A stretch of DNA of 64,000 nt from Haloferax sulfurifontis ATCC BAA-897. Lineage in GTDB: Archaea > Halobacteriota > Halobacteria > Halobacteriales > Haloferacaceae. Made by a program: the position numbers and the translations under genes. The number at the start of each line of letters is the position of its first letter. The first letter of the stretch is position 1. Below the pieces are notes generated by a model. That model was given only the letters and a program-made list of their open reading frames with translations, searched no databases and was not told the origin of the DNA. This document shows, piece by piece, positions 53,956-63,052 of this stretch. Where the stretch lies: the NCBI RefSeq assembly GCF_000337835.1, contig NZ_AOLM01000012.1, positions 1 to 64,000 on the forward strand, written 5' to 3'.

Positions 53956-56071
53956 CTCGTCGGCGTCGGTTCCCCTGCCCGACTACGAGGTCGAGCAGTA
54001 CTTCCCGCGCGAACACTTCGACGAGTCGCCCGAGGAGGTCGAGCGACTCCGCCAGCGCTACGGCTACGTCCGCACGTACTTCAAGCGCCACCCGGCGGGC
54101 CACCGCGACCTCCAACGCTGGCTGAACCAGACCCGCGTGGGCACGACCTACGACCTGTATCTCACCCAGTCGATTAAGCTGGCGGCCGTCACCGCGGCGT
54201 TCGGCTCGCTCGTCGGGCTCGCGCTCACGTTCGTCCTCGCCCGCACGGGCGTGCTGGCGAACGCGTCGAGCCCCGTTAGCCTCGGCATCGCGGCGCGGTA
54301 CGTCGCCCCGCTCACCCCCTACAAGGTGCCCATCCTCGGCGTGGTCCTCGTCGGCCTCGTCGGCGGGTTAGCGGCCGCCGGGACCTACTACGCCCGGTAC
54401 TACCTCCCCAAGAGCCGCGCCGAGATGCGCGGCCGGAGCATCGACATCCTGCTCCCGCACGCCATCGTCTACATGTACGCGCTCAGCCACGGCGGGATGA
54501 GCTTCCTCGAAGTCATCCGCTCGGTCGCCGACGCGCCCGACTACGGCGAGGTGTCCCGCGAGTTCGAGATGATCGCCCGCGACATGGACCTGTTCGGTAA
54601 CGACCTGTTCACGGCGCTCCGCAACTCCCGGAACCTGACGCCCTCGATCAACTTCGAGCAGTTCCTCGACGACTTGCTGTCGGTCCTCGACTCCGGCGGC
54701 GACGTGACCGCCTTCCTCGACCGCGAGTCCGCGACCTACCTCGAAGAGGCCCGCGACGAACAGGAGGACTTCATCGAGACGCTGTCGATGCTCTCGGAGG
54801 TGTTCGTCGCCGCGTTCGTCGCCGCGCCGCTCTTGCTCATCGTCACCCTGATGGTCATCAGCTTCCTCGGCGGCGACACGCTCGTCCAGCTGTACGCGCT
54901 GAACTACCTCATCTTCCCGCTCGGGATGGGGCTGTTCTTACTCCTCGTGGACGTGCTCTCCTCGCCGTACACCCAGGACACGGTCCGGACGAAACACGAC
55001 GTGACCGTCCTCGAAGAGATTCGGACGGTCGCGGTCGACTTCCTCGGCGCGATGCGCCGCGAGGTCCAGCGCGCCCGCGAGGCCCGCTGGGGAAGCGACG
55101 GAATCGCCTCCGACGGCGGCTTCGTCGACGAGCGACTCGACGACTACCGCCTCGAAAACGCGGTGTACGAGCTTCGGACGCTCATCGGCGACCCGCTCGA
55201 CATCATGCGCCGCCAGCCGTACCTCTCGGCGGCCTTCACGGTGCCCGTCGCGCTCCTGTCGGTCGTCGCCGTCTACGCGCTCGGCCTCGCGACGCCGAGC
55301 CTCGACGCCATGCTCGCCGACCCGTACAACACGACGGTCTGGTTCGTGGTCCTCCCGTTCGCCATCGTGGCGGTCCCGCTGACGGTGTTCCACGAGCTTC
55401 GGACCCGCCGCGAGCGCACCCTCGAACGGCGCTTCCCCGACACGCTGAACCTGCTGTCGAGCGCCAACCAGATGGGCATCTCGCTGGTCGAGTCGCTCGC
55501 GCTCGTCTCCCGCTGGTCGAACGGCGCGCTCGCGGACGAACTCCGCGCGCTCCGCAACGACATCCGCTGGAACCACGACGCCCACGCGGCGCTCATGGCG
55601 TTCGCCACCCGGCTCAACGTCCCGCAACTCTCGCGGGTCATCCGGCTCATCGCCAGCGGCGGCCGCACCAGCGGCGACCTCTCGCGCGTCCTCAGCGTCG
55701 CCGCCGAAGACACGCGCAACCGCTACAAACTGGAGAAGTCCCGCCGTCGCGCGATGGGCTCGTACATCGCCATCGTCGTCATCGGGTACTTCGTCTACCT
55801 GTTCGTCATCCTGATGCTCGGCGCGAGCTACCTCGCCCCGCTCGCCGAGATGACCGCGCCCACGACGGCGTCGAACGGGCAGGCGCTCCCCATCGGTATC
55901 GGCTCCGTCCCGCTGGCGAACTTCCACGTGGTGTTCTTCCACTCCGCGCTGATTCAGGCGGTCGGAAGCGGGCTCCTCGCCGGCAAACTCGCCGACAACA
56001 GCGCCCTCAGCGGGCTGAAGTACGCCCTCGGACTGTCCGCGCTGGCGCTCGTCGCCTTCGCACTGGTGTAA
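53945..56071 (+). CDS. pilC: Type IV pilus membrane platform protein PilC
   Basis: 708 residues, two TadC/GspF-like halves, each with conserved cytoplasmic helical domains and membrane helices (IKLAAVTAAFGSLVGLALTF; APLLLIVTLMVISFLGGDT; TVPVALLSVVAVYALGL; ALGLSALALVAFALV at the end). Motifs include SHGGMSFLEVIRSVADAPDY, typical of archaeal PilC. It anchors the pilus ATPase in the membrane. The start overlaps pilB by 11 bp, and the stop is 4 bp before the first pilin-like gene, so all are one operon. Confidence 0.94.
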   Translation: MPADSSASVPLPDYEVEQYFPREHFDESPEEVERLRQRYGYVRTYFKRHPAGHRDLQRWLNQTRVGTTYDLYLTQSIKLAAVTAAFGSLVGLALTFVLARTGVLANASSPVSLGIAARYVAPLTPYKVPILGVVLVGLVGGLAAAGTYYARYYLPKSRAEMRGRSIDILLPHAIVYMYALSHGGMSFLEVIRSVADAPDYGEVSREFEMIARDMDLFGNDLFTALRNSRNLTPSINFEQFLDDLLSVLDSGGDVTAFLDRESATYLEEARDEQEDFIETLSMLSEVFVAAFVAAPLLLIVTLMVISFLGGDTLVQLYALNYLIFPLGMGLFLLLVDVLSSPYTQDTVRTKHDVTVLEEIRTVAVDFLGAMRREVQRAREARWGSDGIASDGGFVDERLDDYRLENAVYELRTLIGDPLDIMRRQPYLSAAFTVPVALLSVVAVYALGLATPSLDAMLADPYNTTVWFVVLPFAIVAVPLTVFHELRTRRERTLERRFPDTLNLLSSANQMGISLVESLALVSRWSNGALADELRALRNDIRWNHDAHAALMAFATRLNVPQLSRVIRLIASGGRTSGDLSRVLSVAAEDTRNRYKLEKSRRRAMGSYIAIVVIGYFVYLFVILMLGASYLAPLAEMTAPTTASNGQALPIGIGSVPLANFHVVFFHSALIQAVGSGLLAGKLADNSALSGLKYALGLSALALVAFALV

Positions 56072-56075
56072 GGCC

Positions 56076-58253
56076 ATGACTCACAACACTCCCAACAACA
56101 CCCAATACACACAATCGCCCCTCAGGCACGTACTGCGCGGGCTCGTCGCGGGCGCGGCCCGCCGCGGCTCGCACCTCCGCGGTGACCGCCGCGGGGCCTC
56201 GGCCATCCTCGGCACGATGCTCGCGTTCGCGCTCGTCGTCTCGCTCGTCGCGATGGTGCAGGTCTCGGCGGTCCCCGCGTGGAACCAACAGACCGAGTTC
56301 GAACACCTCACGGCCGCCGAGACCGACTTCGCCGCGTTCGACGAGAGCGTTGCGAAGGCCGTCGACGGCCGGCAGACCCGCGCGACCCTCGACGCCGGCG
56401 TCGACTACCCGACCCGCGCGCTGTTCGTCTCGCCCGCCGCCGGCTCCGGAAGCCTCCGGACGACCGACCCCGCGACGGCCCGCATCTCCGGGGCGGTCGC
56501 GACCGGCGAGACCGGCACCTACTGGGACGGCTCCGAACACGCGTTCGACACCCAGCAGTTCGTCTACCGCCCCGACTACCGGTACCTCCAGAGCGAGCCC
56601 TCGCTCGTCCACGAGGGGACCGCGCAGTACACCGCCTACGCGGGGAGCGAGGTCGGCGCGACCCAGTCGCTCGTCGACGGCACCAAGGTCTCTCTCGTCT
56701 TCCTCGAAGGCGACATCGACACCGCGACGAGCGAGGCGACCACCTTCGGCGTCGTCCCCCTGAGCGCCGGCACCGACTACATCACGGTCACCGACGCGGG
56801 CACGCCCATCACCATCTCGGTCCCCACTCGGCTCTCCGAAGACACGTGGCGCGACCTGCTGGCCGACGAACCCAACGTCCGCTCTATCGCCTACGCGACC
56901 GGCACCGACTACAACACGCTGACGGTCGAACTCGCGCCCGGCAAGACCTACGACCTGCGTCTCTCGCGGGTCGGCATCGACACCCCCGGCGCGCTCCAAG
57001 CGCCCGCCTACATCGTCGACGTCGAGGGCGACAACGCCGTCGTCCCGCCCGGTTCGAGCCACCGCGCCGTCGTCGAGGTCCGCGACGCGCAGAACAACCC
57101 CGTCCCCAACGCGGTCGTCAAGGCCAGCCCCGGCCTGACCGCCGAAAGCGGGCGGGTCGTCGCGCGCGACACCGACACCGTCTCGACCGTCACCGATTCG
57201 GACGGCCGCGCGACGTTCGTCTACACCGCGACCGGGAGCATCGACGGCGTCGTCAACGACGAGTTCGACGTGGTCGTCGAGGACGCCGCGGGCGCGACCG
57301 TCGACCGCGTGACCTTCGACGTACAGCTCCGCGAGGGCGGCGTCACCGACCCGCTCCGCGGGCTCGTGGCCGCCGTCGACGACCCCGGCTTCGTCTACGC
57401 CGACGTGGACGGCAACGGCGAGTTCGACGGCGCGGACTACCGCGTCAACGACACCGGCACGGGCGGCGACGTGAAATACGACGCCGGTACCGACCGGCTC
57501 GTCGTCCCGCCGAGCACCGGGACCATCGTCTCCGACCGCGACATCACCCTCGCGGGCGACGGGGTCTCGCTCCACGTCGACGTCGTCGCCACCGGATCGA
57601 ACAGCCGGGTCGACGTCGACGCCGGAAGCGGCTCGCTGGCCGCGGTCGGCGTCAGCGTCACCTCGGTGTCGGGGAAGGACATCACCGTGACCGCGGGCGA
57701 CGAAATCGACCTCTCGGGCGCGTCGGTCACGCAGGGAAGCAAAGCCGGCCTCTCCATCGAGGCCGGCGGCGACGTCGACCTCGACAACGCCGGGGTGACG
57801 GTCGCACAGGACAGCAACAGCCTCCGCATCGTCTCGACGGACGGCTTCGTCAGCGCCCGGAGCGCCGACATCAGCGGGAAGGGCGACATCCGCATCGACG
57901 GCACGGACGGCGTCGACCTCGCCGGGGCCGGCCTCTCGGGGGTCAAGGACAACGGCGCGCTCGACGTCGTCTCCGCGCGCGGCGGAGTCAACCTCAACGG
58001 CGTGGTCATGCTCGGCGACGGCGACATCGTCGTCGACGCCGAGGGCAACGTCTTCGTCGTCGGCGCGAACATCGCCTCGACCAAGACGGACGTGGTGATA
58101 ACCTCCGACGGCGGGATGGTCAGCGGCCGCGAGGCCGCCATCTCCGCCGAGGACGACGTGACGATCACCGCGGCGGTCCGCATCTACCTGCCCGACTCCT
58201 CTATCGAAGACGAGGACACGCCCGAACTGAACGCGCCCGAGAAGGAGGTCTGA
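56076..58253 (+). CDS. Giant pilin-like surface protein 1 (Ig-like domain and beta-solenoid-like tail)
   Basis: 725 residues. A charged leader of about 40 residues ends DRRG, followed by a hydrophobic helix (ASAILGTMLAFALVVSLVAM) at 41-66. This matches a class III prepilin signal with cleavage after Arg-Gly. The ectodomain begins with a region shared with the next gene (VDYPTRALFVSPAAGSG; SEDTWRDLLADEPNVRS). A big-1-type Ig-like domain follows (HRAVVEVRDAQNNPVPNAVV). From about residue 470 on are repeated short strands (GDVDLDNAGVTV; GDIRIDGTDGVDLAGAGL; GDIVVDAEGNVFVVGANI) that look like a beta-solenoid. It is far larger than normal pilins; a pilus-tip or cell-surface adhesin role is inferred. 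Confidence 0.85.
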   Translation: MTHNTPNNTQYTQSPLRHVLRGLVAGAARRGSHLRGDRRGASAILGTMLAFALVVSLVAMVQVSAVPAWNQQTEFEHLTAAETDFAAFDESVAKAVDGRQTRATLDAGVDYPTRALFVSPAAGSGSLRTTDPATARISGAVATGETGTYWDGSEHAFDTQQFVYRPDYRYLQSEPSLVHEGTAQYTAYAGSEVGATQSLVDGTKVSLVFLEGDIDTATSEATTFGVVPLSAGTDYITVTDAGTPITISVPTRLSEDTWRDLLADEPNVRSIAYATGTDYNTLTVELAPGKTYDLRLSRVGIDTPGALQAPAYIVDVEGDNAVVPPGSSHRAVVEVRDAQNNPVPNAVVKASPGLTAESGRVVARDTDTVSTVTDSDGRATFVYTATGSIDGVVNDEFDVVVEDAAGATVDRVTFDVQLREGGVTDPLRGLVAAVDDPGFVYADVDGNGEFDGADYRVNDTGTGGDVKYDAGTDRLVVPPSTGTIVSDRDITLAGDGVSLHVDVVATGSNSRVDVDAGSGSLAAVGVSVTSVSGKDITVTAGDEIDLSGASVTQGSKAGLSIEAGGDVDLDNAGVTVAQDSNSLRIVSTDGFVSARSADISGKGDIRIDGTDGVDLAGAGLSGVKDNGALDVVSARGGVNLNGVVMLGDGDIVVDAEGNVFVVGANIASTKTDVVITSDGGMVSGREAAISAEDDVTITAAVRIYLPDSSIEDEDTPELNAPEKEV
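58243..58249 (+). promoter_or_regulatory. Strong Shine-Dalgarno site for the second giant pilin
   Basis: aggaggt is a full anti-16S match, seven bases before the GTG at 58,257, overlapping the end of the upstream gene. Strong SD sites are uncommon in haloarchaea, and this one supports the GTG start. Confidence 0.7.
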
Positions 58254-58256
58254 GCC

Positions 58257-59984
58257 GTGTCTCGCCTCTCTCTCGACTCCCGCGGCGTCTCGGAAATCCT
58301 CGGGTTGGTCTTCGCGTTCGGGCTGGTCGTGTCGGTCATCGCGGTGGTCCAACTCGCGGGCACGCCCGTCTGGACCGCCGGCGACGAGGCCGACCACAGC
58401 GCCAGCGTCTCGACCGACCTCGCGTCGCTCGACTCGCAGGTCTTCCGCGCCTCCGGCGCCGAGTCCGGCAGTCGCGTCGCGGTCGACTCGGACGTGTCGT
58501 ACCCCGAGCGGTACCTCGTGGTCTCGCCGCCCGACAGCGCCGGGACCTTCCGGGTCGACGGCGCGGACGCCGTGACGGTCACGGGCGTCTCCGCGGTCGG
58601 TCCCGAAGCGGTGTTCTGGGACGGCACGACCCGCACCTACGAGACCGGTGCCATCGTCTACGAGGCCAACTACGCCGAGCGCGACCAGGCGCGGATGGTT
58701 CTCGAAAGCGGCGTCTCGTACCTCGAAACCGACGGGAACCCCGTCGTCCACCGCCAGTCGCTCGTCCGCGGCACGACCGTCACGCTCGTGTTCTTCGAGG
58801 GCGACCTCGACGGCCACACGACCGCCGGCGACACCGTGGCGCTCGCGCCCATCTCCGTGCGCTCGGAGTCGCTCCCGGTGTACAACGCCACCGACCCGGT
58901 TCGCATCTCGGTGCCGACCTACCTCTCGGAGGACGCGTGGGTCGGCCTCATGGCCGAGGAACCCCACGCGCGGGTCGTCTCCCACGTCGCCAGCGGCGAC
59001 CACGCGGTCGTCACTATCGAACTCGACGCGGGCGTCCGCTACGACTTCCGCGTCGCCCGCCTCGGCGTCGGCGAGGCCGTCGAACCCGACCCCGCCGCCT
59101 ACGCCATCGCGGTCGAAGGCGAGGACGCCGCGGTCCCCTCGGGCGGCCGCGAGACGCTCACTGTCCGCGCGTTCGACCGCTACGGCGCGCCCGCCGCGGG
59201 CGCGACGCTGACCGTCAGCCCGTCGACCCCGCTCGGCGGCACCGTCGCCCCGACCGCCGGGGCGACCGCCGTCACCGACGAGTCCGGCCGCGCGAGCTTC
59301 ACGTACACCGCGCCCGACGACGTGACCGATATCGAACACGACTCGGTCACCGTCACCCTCGACGGGGCGTCCGGCCCCGGCGCGACGGTCACCCTCCCGC
59401 TGGAAGTCCGCGGGACGGGCGAGACCTACGAGGTCAGAAACACCACCCCGTCGACGCCGGAGCCCGAAGACGACTTCAGCATCGACGACGGCGAGGTCGT
59501 CCCGTCGGACGACTTCACGGGGGAGTTCAAACTGCTCGGGAGCGCCATCTCGGACGGGTGGCACGATGTCCCCGTCTCCGTCACCTTCGTCGTCGACGGC
59601 GAGTCGCACCACTCCGCGGACTGGGACAACGTGAACGACCGCCGGTCCCACTCGTTCAGCGTGACTGGCGACTCCGGTGACACGCTCTCCATCGTCGCCG
59701 CCACCGACGGCTACGTCACGGCCGACTCGTCGGTCGACCACCGACAGGTCGCAGTCCTCCGCGACGGCGACCGGGTCCCGAGGATACGGGGCTACAACGG
59801 ACAGGACGACGCCGCCGAGTTCGTCGCCCCCTACATCAGCGACGACGGGCGCACCATGGACCTCGCCGACAACCAGGCCATCTTCCTGTTCGAACTCGGA
59901 ACGACCGACACGGACAGTCCGGCCTTCGACATGCAGGACGTGGTCATCCTCGTGACCCTCTGGGAAGACGGGGGTGAGCGCTGA
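58257..59984 (+). CDS. Giant pilin-like surface protein 2 (Ig-like domain)
   Basis: 575 residues. A short leader, MSRLSLDSRG, is followed by the hydrophobic segment VSEILGLVFAFGLVVSVIAV, a class III prepilin signal. The ectodomain is homologous to that of the upstream gene (SYPERYLVVSPPDSAG; VYEANYAERDQARMVLESG; LSEDAWVGLMAEEPHARV). A big-1-like domain follows (TLTVRAFDRYGAPAAGATLT). After an acidic linker near residues 395-415, a third beta-rich segment ends VILVTLWEDGGER. No beta-solenoid tail is present, which differs from protein 1. The GTG start is supported by a strong Shine-Dalgarno site. Confidence 0.85.
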   Translation: MSRLSLDSRGVSEILGLVFAFGLVVSVIAVVQLAGTPVWTAGDEADHSASVSTDLASLDSQVFRASGAESGSRVAVDSDVSYPERYLVVSPPDSAGTFRVDGADAVTVTGVSAVGPEAVFWDGTTRTYETGAIVYEANYAERDQARMVLESGVSYLETDGNPVVHRQSLVRGTTVTLVFFEGDLDGHTTAGDTVALAPISVRSESLPVYNATDPVRISVPTYLSEDAWVGLMAEEPHARVVSHVASGDHAVVTIELDAGVRYDFRVARLGVGEAVEPDPAAYAIAVEGEDAAVPSGGRETLTVRAFDRYGAPAAGATLTVSPSTPLGGTVAPTAGATAVTDESGRASFTYTAPDDVTDIEHDSVTVTLDGASGPGATVTLPLEVRGTGETYEVRNTTPSTPEPEDDFSIDDGEVVPSDDFTGEFKLLGSAISDGWHDVPVSVTFVVDGESHHSADWDNVNDRRSHSFSVTGDSGDTLSIVAATDGYVTADSSVDHRQVAVLRDGDRVPRIRGYNGQDDAAEFVAPYISDDGRTMDLADNQAIFLFELGTTDTDSPAFDMQDVVILVTLWEDGGER

Positions 59985-60037
59985 GGACGCCGACCCGCCG
60001 CCGCGCTCGTCAGGAGCGCCGACCCATTCTTTCGGTC

Positions 60038-60043
60038 TTTTTT
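60038..60043 (+). terminator. Oligo-T terminator of the pil operon
   Basis: Six T (tctttttt context) about 54 bp after the stop of the second giant pilin. It is the first T-tract downstream of the operon. Confidence 0.5.
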
Positions 60044-60101
60044 CCCGTCGCGTCCGCGCGACCGCCGTATCGTTAACACCCGCGCCGCCGTAGGGCCGCG
60101 T

Positions 60102-60806
60102 ATGTCGTTCGACCCCGACCGCGTCTCGACGGTCACGTTCGACTCGTACAGCACCCTCGTCGACGTCGACGCCGCCGAGAAGGCGCTCGCCGAGCGCGTC
60201 GCCGACCCCGAACCCGTCTCGAAGCTGTGGCGGTCGCGGTCGCTCGAATACACGTTCGTCGGCAACCAAATCGACGAGTACGAGCCCTTCTACGAGGTCA
60301 ACCGCGCGGCGCTCCAGTACGCGCTGGACGCCCACGACGTGTCGGTCCCGGCGAGCGAGCGCGACGAGATCCTCTCGGTCTATCACGAACTCGACGTGTT
60401 CGACGACGTGCGCGACGCGGTCGGCCGCCTCCGCGACGCCGGCTACGACTGCTACGTCGTCTCCAACGGGAACCCCGAGATGCTCGATTCGATGGTCGAC
60501 CACGCCGACATCCGCGACCTCCTCGACGGCGTCGTCAGCGCCGACGAGGTCGGGGTGTTCAAACCCGACGCGGAGCTCTACCGCCACGCGGCCGCCCGAA
60601 CCGGGACGCCCATCGACGAAATCGCCCACTCGACCGCCGGCTGGTTCGACGTGATGGGGGCGCAACACGCCGGAATGCAGGGCGTCTGGGTCGACCGCAA
60701 GGACTCGCCGTGGGAACCGTTCGGGCCGGAACCCGACCTCACCGTCCCCGACCTCACGACGCTCGTTGACACGCTCGTCGGCGACGGACGCGAGGCGACG
60801 GACTGA
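60102..60806 (+). CDS. HAD-superfamily (S)-2-haloacid dehalogenase-like protein
   Basis: 234 residues. The nucleophile Asp lies in VTFDSYSTLVDVDAAEKAL, the position used by L-2-haloacid dehalogenases (FDAYGTL). An Arg in LWRSRSLEYTFVG fits the halide/carboxylate site. SNGNPEML and a Lys in VFKPDAELY supply motifs II and III; AGWFDVMGAQHAG is motif IV with one acidic residue. It may dehalogenate 2-haloacids or act as a phosphatase of the same branch; this is not resolved. It is a single gene downstream of the pil operon. Confidence 0.86.
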   Translation: MSFDPDRVSTVTFDSYSTLVDVDAAEKALAERVADPEPVSKLWRSRSLEYTFVGNQIDEYEPFYEVNRAALQYALDAHDVSVPASERDEILSVYHELDVFDDVRDAVGRLRDAGYDCYVVSNGNPEMLDSMVDHADIRDLLDGVVSADEVGVFKPDAELYRHAAARTGTPIDEIAHSTAGWFDVMGAQHAGMQGVWVDRKDSPWEPFGPEPDLTVPDLTTLVDTLVGDGREATD

Positions 60807-60884
60807 CGCGCCCCGGCATGATTCCCAGCACGCGGTGTGTTATCTGCTCACAATACTGATGTTACTGGCCGTCCATCTAGTGGG

Positions 60885-61256
60885 ATGGAACGGCGGCGCG
60901 TGAAAGGTGGGATTCTGGCCGCCATCGGGTTCATTCTGTCTCCGCTTTCGTGGTGGAACGACCTCGTGGTCAACCTCCCGCTGGCCTACGCGTTCGGCGT
61001 CGCGGTGAGCCTCATCTCCCGAAGCTGGTTTCTCCCGGGGGTCGTCGCGGGCTACTGGCTGACGAACGTGGTCGGGTTCGTGTTGCTCCACAAGGGCGCG
61101 GTCGACGCGGTATCGGCCGAATCACACCCGTACACCCGCCGGCGATTCGCCAAGGACTTCGCCATCTCCATCGGGTACACCGCGCTCGTGGTGCTTTTGA
61201 TATGGTTCGGCTTCCTCAGCGTTCCCGACGGCCTGCTCGCGGCGCTCGGTCGCTGA
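60885..61256 (+). CDS. Small membrane protein, unknown function
   Basis: 123 residues with about three membrane helices (GGILAAIGFILSPLSWWNDL; FLPGVVAGYWLTNVVGFVLL; FAISIGYTALVVLLIWFGF). The basic N-terminus, MERRRVKGG, suggests it is cytosolic. No family was recognised. The ATG at 60,885 precedes the first helix directly; an in-frame ATG 48 bp upstream is less likely. Confidence 0.65.
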   Translation: MERRRVKGGILAAIGFILSPLSWWNDLVVNLPLAYAFGVAVSLISRSWFLPGVVAGYWLTNVVGFVLLHKGAVDAVSAESHPYTRRRFAKDFAISIGYTALVVLLIWFGFLSVPDGLLAALGR

Positions 61257-61346
61257 GTTCGGTCGGCCGGTCGGGCCGGCGCTCGCCGTCAAAAATAGCT
61301 CCGAGCCGACCCGGTGGTGGGTCCGAGTCGGCCGGTAGTCGGCGGC

Positions 61347-62402
61347 TCAGTTCTCCGTTTCGTTGTGGATGGGCGTCTCCGTCGGTGGCGGAGTCTCACT
61401 CATCGGTTCGTCAGTAGTCGTTTCGTCGTCAGTGGTCGTTGTCTCGTCGTCAGTGGTCGTTGTCTCCGGTTCGTCAGTAGTCGTGGTCTCTGGTTCGTCA
61501 GTAGTCGTGGTCTCTGGCTCGTCGGTCGTCGTTGTCTCCGGTTCGTCAGTAGTCGGTTCCTCCGTCGTCGGTTCCTCACCGACAGTCACGACTGCGTCGT
61601 CGGTGACGGGCGTGCCGTTCATCGTGTACGGACCGTCTTCGGTTCCGTTAGACGTGAGGAAGTCGAGCGTCTGGTTGTCGTTGGTGTCGAGATGCGCCTG
61701 CGCGGTCAGGTTGGCGCTCTCGTTCAGCGGTTCGAGAAGCGGCACGGTGACGTTCTCCTGCGGACCGGATTCGAGGTAGTCGGTTGCGCCGATGACCGAG
61801 CCGTTCTCGTCGAGGATGGCGATGTAGCCACCTTCGGAGAGGTTCGCGCTCGCGACGGTCACGTTACTGCCGTCGGACTCCTGGTCGTCGAACTGGAGCG
61901 TCGCGTTCGGCTCCTCGGGTTCGGGCTGTTCGCCCACGGTGAGCGTCGTCAGCTCGCCGAAGTCGCGCGTCTCGATACCGTGGATGTACGTCCCGTCTTC
62001 GAGACCCGTCGTGTTGACGTCGAACGCGATGGTCTCCGTCTCGTTCGGGTTCAGCGCCCAGCCGGTTCGGACGACCACGTCGCCTTCGAGCCGGAACTCG
62101 ACGCACTGAATCATCGGCACGTCGTTCGGGTTGGTGATGTCCGCCGACACCGTCACTTCCTCGCCGGGTTCGACGTCGGACGGGGCGGAGAGGTTGCTCA
62201 CCCCGAACGACTCGTAGGTCCCGTTGCTCGGATACGTACAGTACTGCGTCTGTGTCTGCGTCTGCGTTTGTGTCTGTGTCTGGGTCGGTTGTTCTACCTG
62301 TGCCTGCTGTGTGTCGACCGCCGCCAGTCCGGTCCCCGTCGCCGCCGCCGCGACGAGAGCGACGACGACGAGGACGCCGGCGATACGTGTTCGTGTGCTC
62401 AT
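61347..62402 (-). CDS. Secreted repeat-rich protein (DUF7282-like), probably cell-surface
   Basis: 351 residues. A Sec-type signal peptide with a hydrophobic core (RIAGVLVVVALVAAAATGTG) ends near residue 28. A Gln/Thr repeat (QTQTQTQ) follows at about 40-53, then two beta-rich domains (EEVTVSADITNPNDVP; NVTVASANLSEGGYIAILDE). The C-terminal 80 residues are TTTTDEPE repeats, which may be heavily O-glycosylated. No C-terminal membrane anchor is seen. Several N-x-S/T sites are present, typical of haloarchaeal surface glycoproteins. Function is unknown. Confidence 0.78.
   Translation of the reverse strand: MSTRTRIAGVLVVVALVAAAATGTGLAAVDTQQAQVEQPTQTQTQTQTQTQTQYCTYPSNGTYESFGVSNLSAPSDVEPGEEVTVSADITNPNDVPMIQCVEFRLEGDVVVRTGWALNPNETETIAFDVNTTGLEDGTYIHGIETRDFGELTTLTVGEQPEPEEPNATLQFDDQESDGSNVTVASANLSEGGYIAILDENGSVIGATDYLESGPQENVTVPLLEPLNESANLTAQAHLDTNDNQTLDFLTSNGTEDGPYTMNGTPVTDDAVVTVGEEPTTEEPTTDEPETTTTDEPETTTTDEPETTTTDEPETTTTDDETTTTDDETTTDEPMSETPPPTETPIHNETEN
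61400..61560 (-). repeat. Approx. 24-bp tandem repeats encoding TTTTDEPE
   Basis: A roughly 24-bp unit, based on gttcgtcagtagtcgtggtc, recurs about five times with small variations in the C-terminal part of the secreted protein. It encodes the Thr-rich acidic repeat. Confidence 0.75.
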
Positions 62403-62902
62403 GTATCTGCAATGACAATCTACCGACGCCGCCGGCAAAAGGTGACGAGATAGTTTCAATAGTTTCGCGCGCGGGCTGTCAGTTTACCTGACGGTGTAGA
62501 CGGTTATTCTGTCTCTGATTCCGATACTGGTGGCCTCTTGACCGATTTTCTCGCAACAGTTCACGACACACGACATTTCACGCGAGACGCTATTCCTTAA
62601 CTGTCAGAAAAGCGAGTAAGTCGCCGAAGCTAACGGGGTAGTCTCTCGTTTATTCGAACGTCTTGACAGTTTGAGTGACGGGAGCGACTGAGCGTTTCGA
62701 AACCGGGACGGTGTCCCGTCGGCGACGGTCTCGGGAACCGCCCCGAACCCCCATTCCAGACTTCCCACTCGGGTATCGATTAGCTCCTGACGTTGAGTAG
62801 TGCGAATCACAATCGGTATTGGCGTGACATTCGGGCCCGAATATGAGGAATCACACTCACAATATCCAAAACTTCTTGTACCCGTGTCGTATTTGGTCGT
62901 GT
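62403..62902. other. Intergenic stretch of about 500 bp, no gene found
   Basis: No convincing gene on either strand; the composition is clearly more AT-rich than neighbouring genes. A short hairpin, GTCAG-5-CTGAC, occurs at 62,478-62,492. A long open frame on the minus strand around 62,604-63,119 lacks the usual codon bias and antisenses two better-supported genes. The right end probably contains the promoter of the small zinc-finger gene. Confidence 0.55.
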
Positions 62903-63052
62903 ATGAGCGAATCCAACGAGAATTCGCGGATTGCACCGTACACGGAGTACTCGCGCACCCGTTCTCGGTGCCCTCGATGCGGGACCACGGTCCCGACGGA
63001 GGCGGTCGGCGACGCGCTGTGTGCGAGTTGCAAGACGGACGTCTCCATCTGA
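62903..63052 (+). CDS. 49-residue zinc-ribbon protein
   Basis: Very small protein, MSESNENSRIAPYTEYSRTR..., with CPRCGTT and CASCKTD, two CxxC knuckles spaced about 15 residues apart. This is a typical single zinc ribbon as found in many small haloarchaeal proteins. Its TGA stop shares one base with the ATG of the next gene (TGATG), indicating translational coupling. Role is unknown; it could bind nucleic acid or a partner protein. Confidence 0.7.
   Translation: MSESNENSRIAPYTEYSRTRSRCPRCGTTVPTEAVGDALCASCKTDVSI

Noticed and set aside
56007-60668. An open frame of about 1550 codons antisense to the giant pilin genes.
   Set aside because: Repetitive low-complexity composition with no conserved domains; the sense strand has coherent operon structure with signal sequences and a strong SD.
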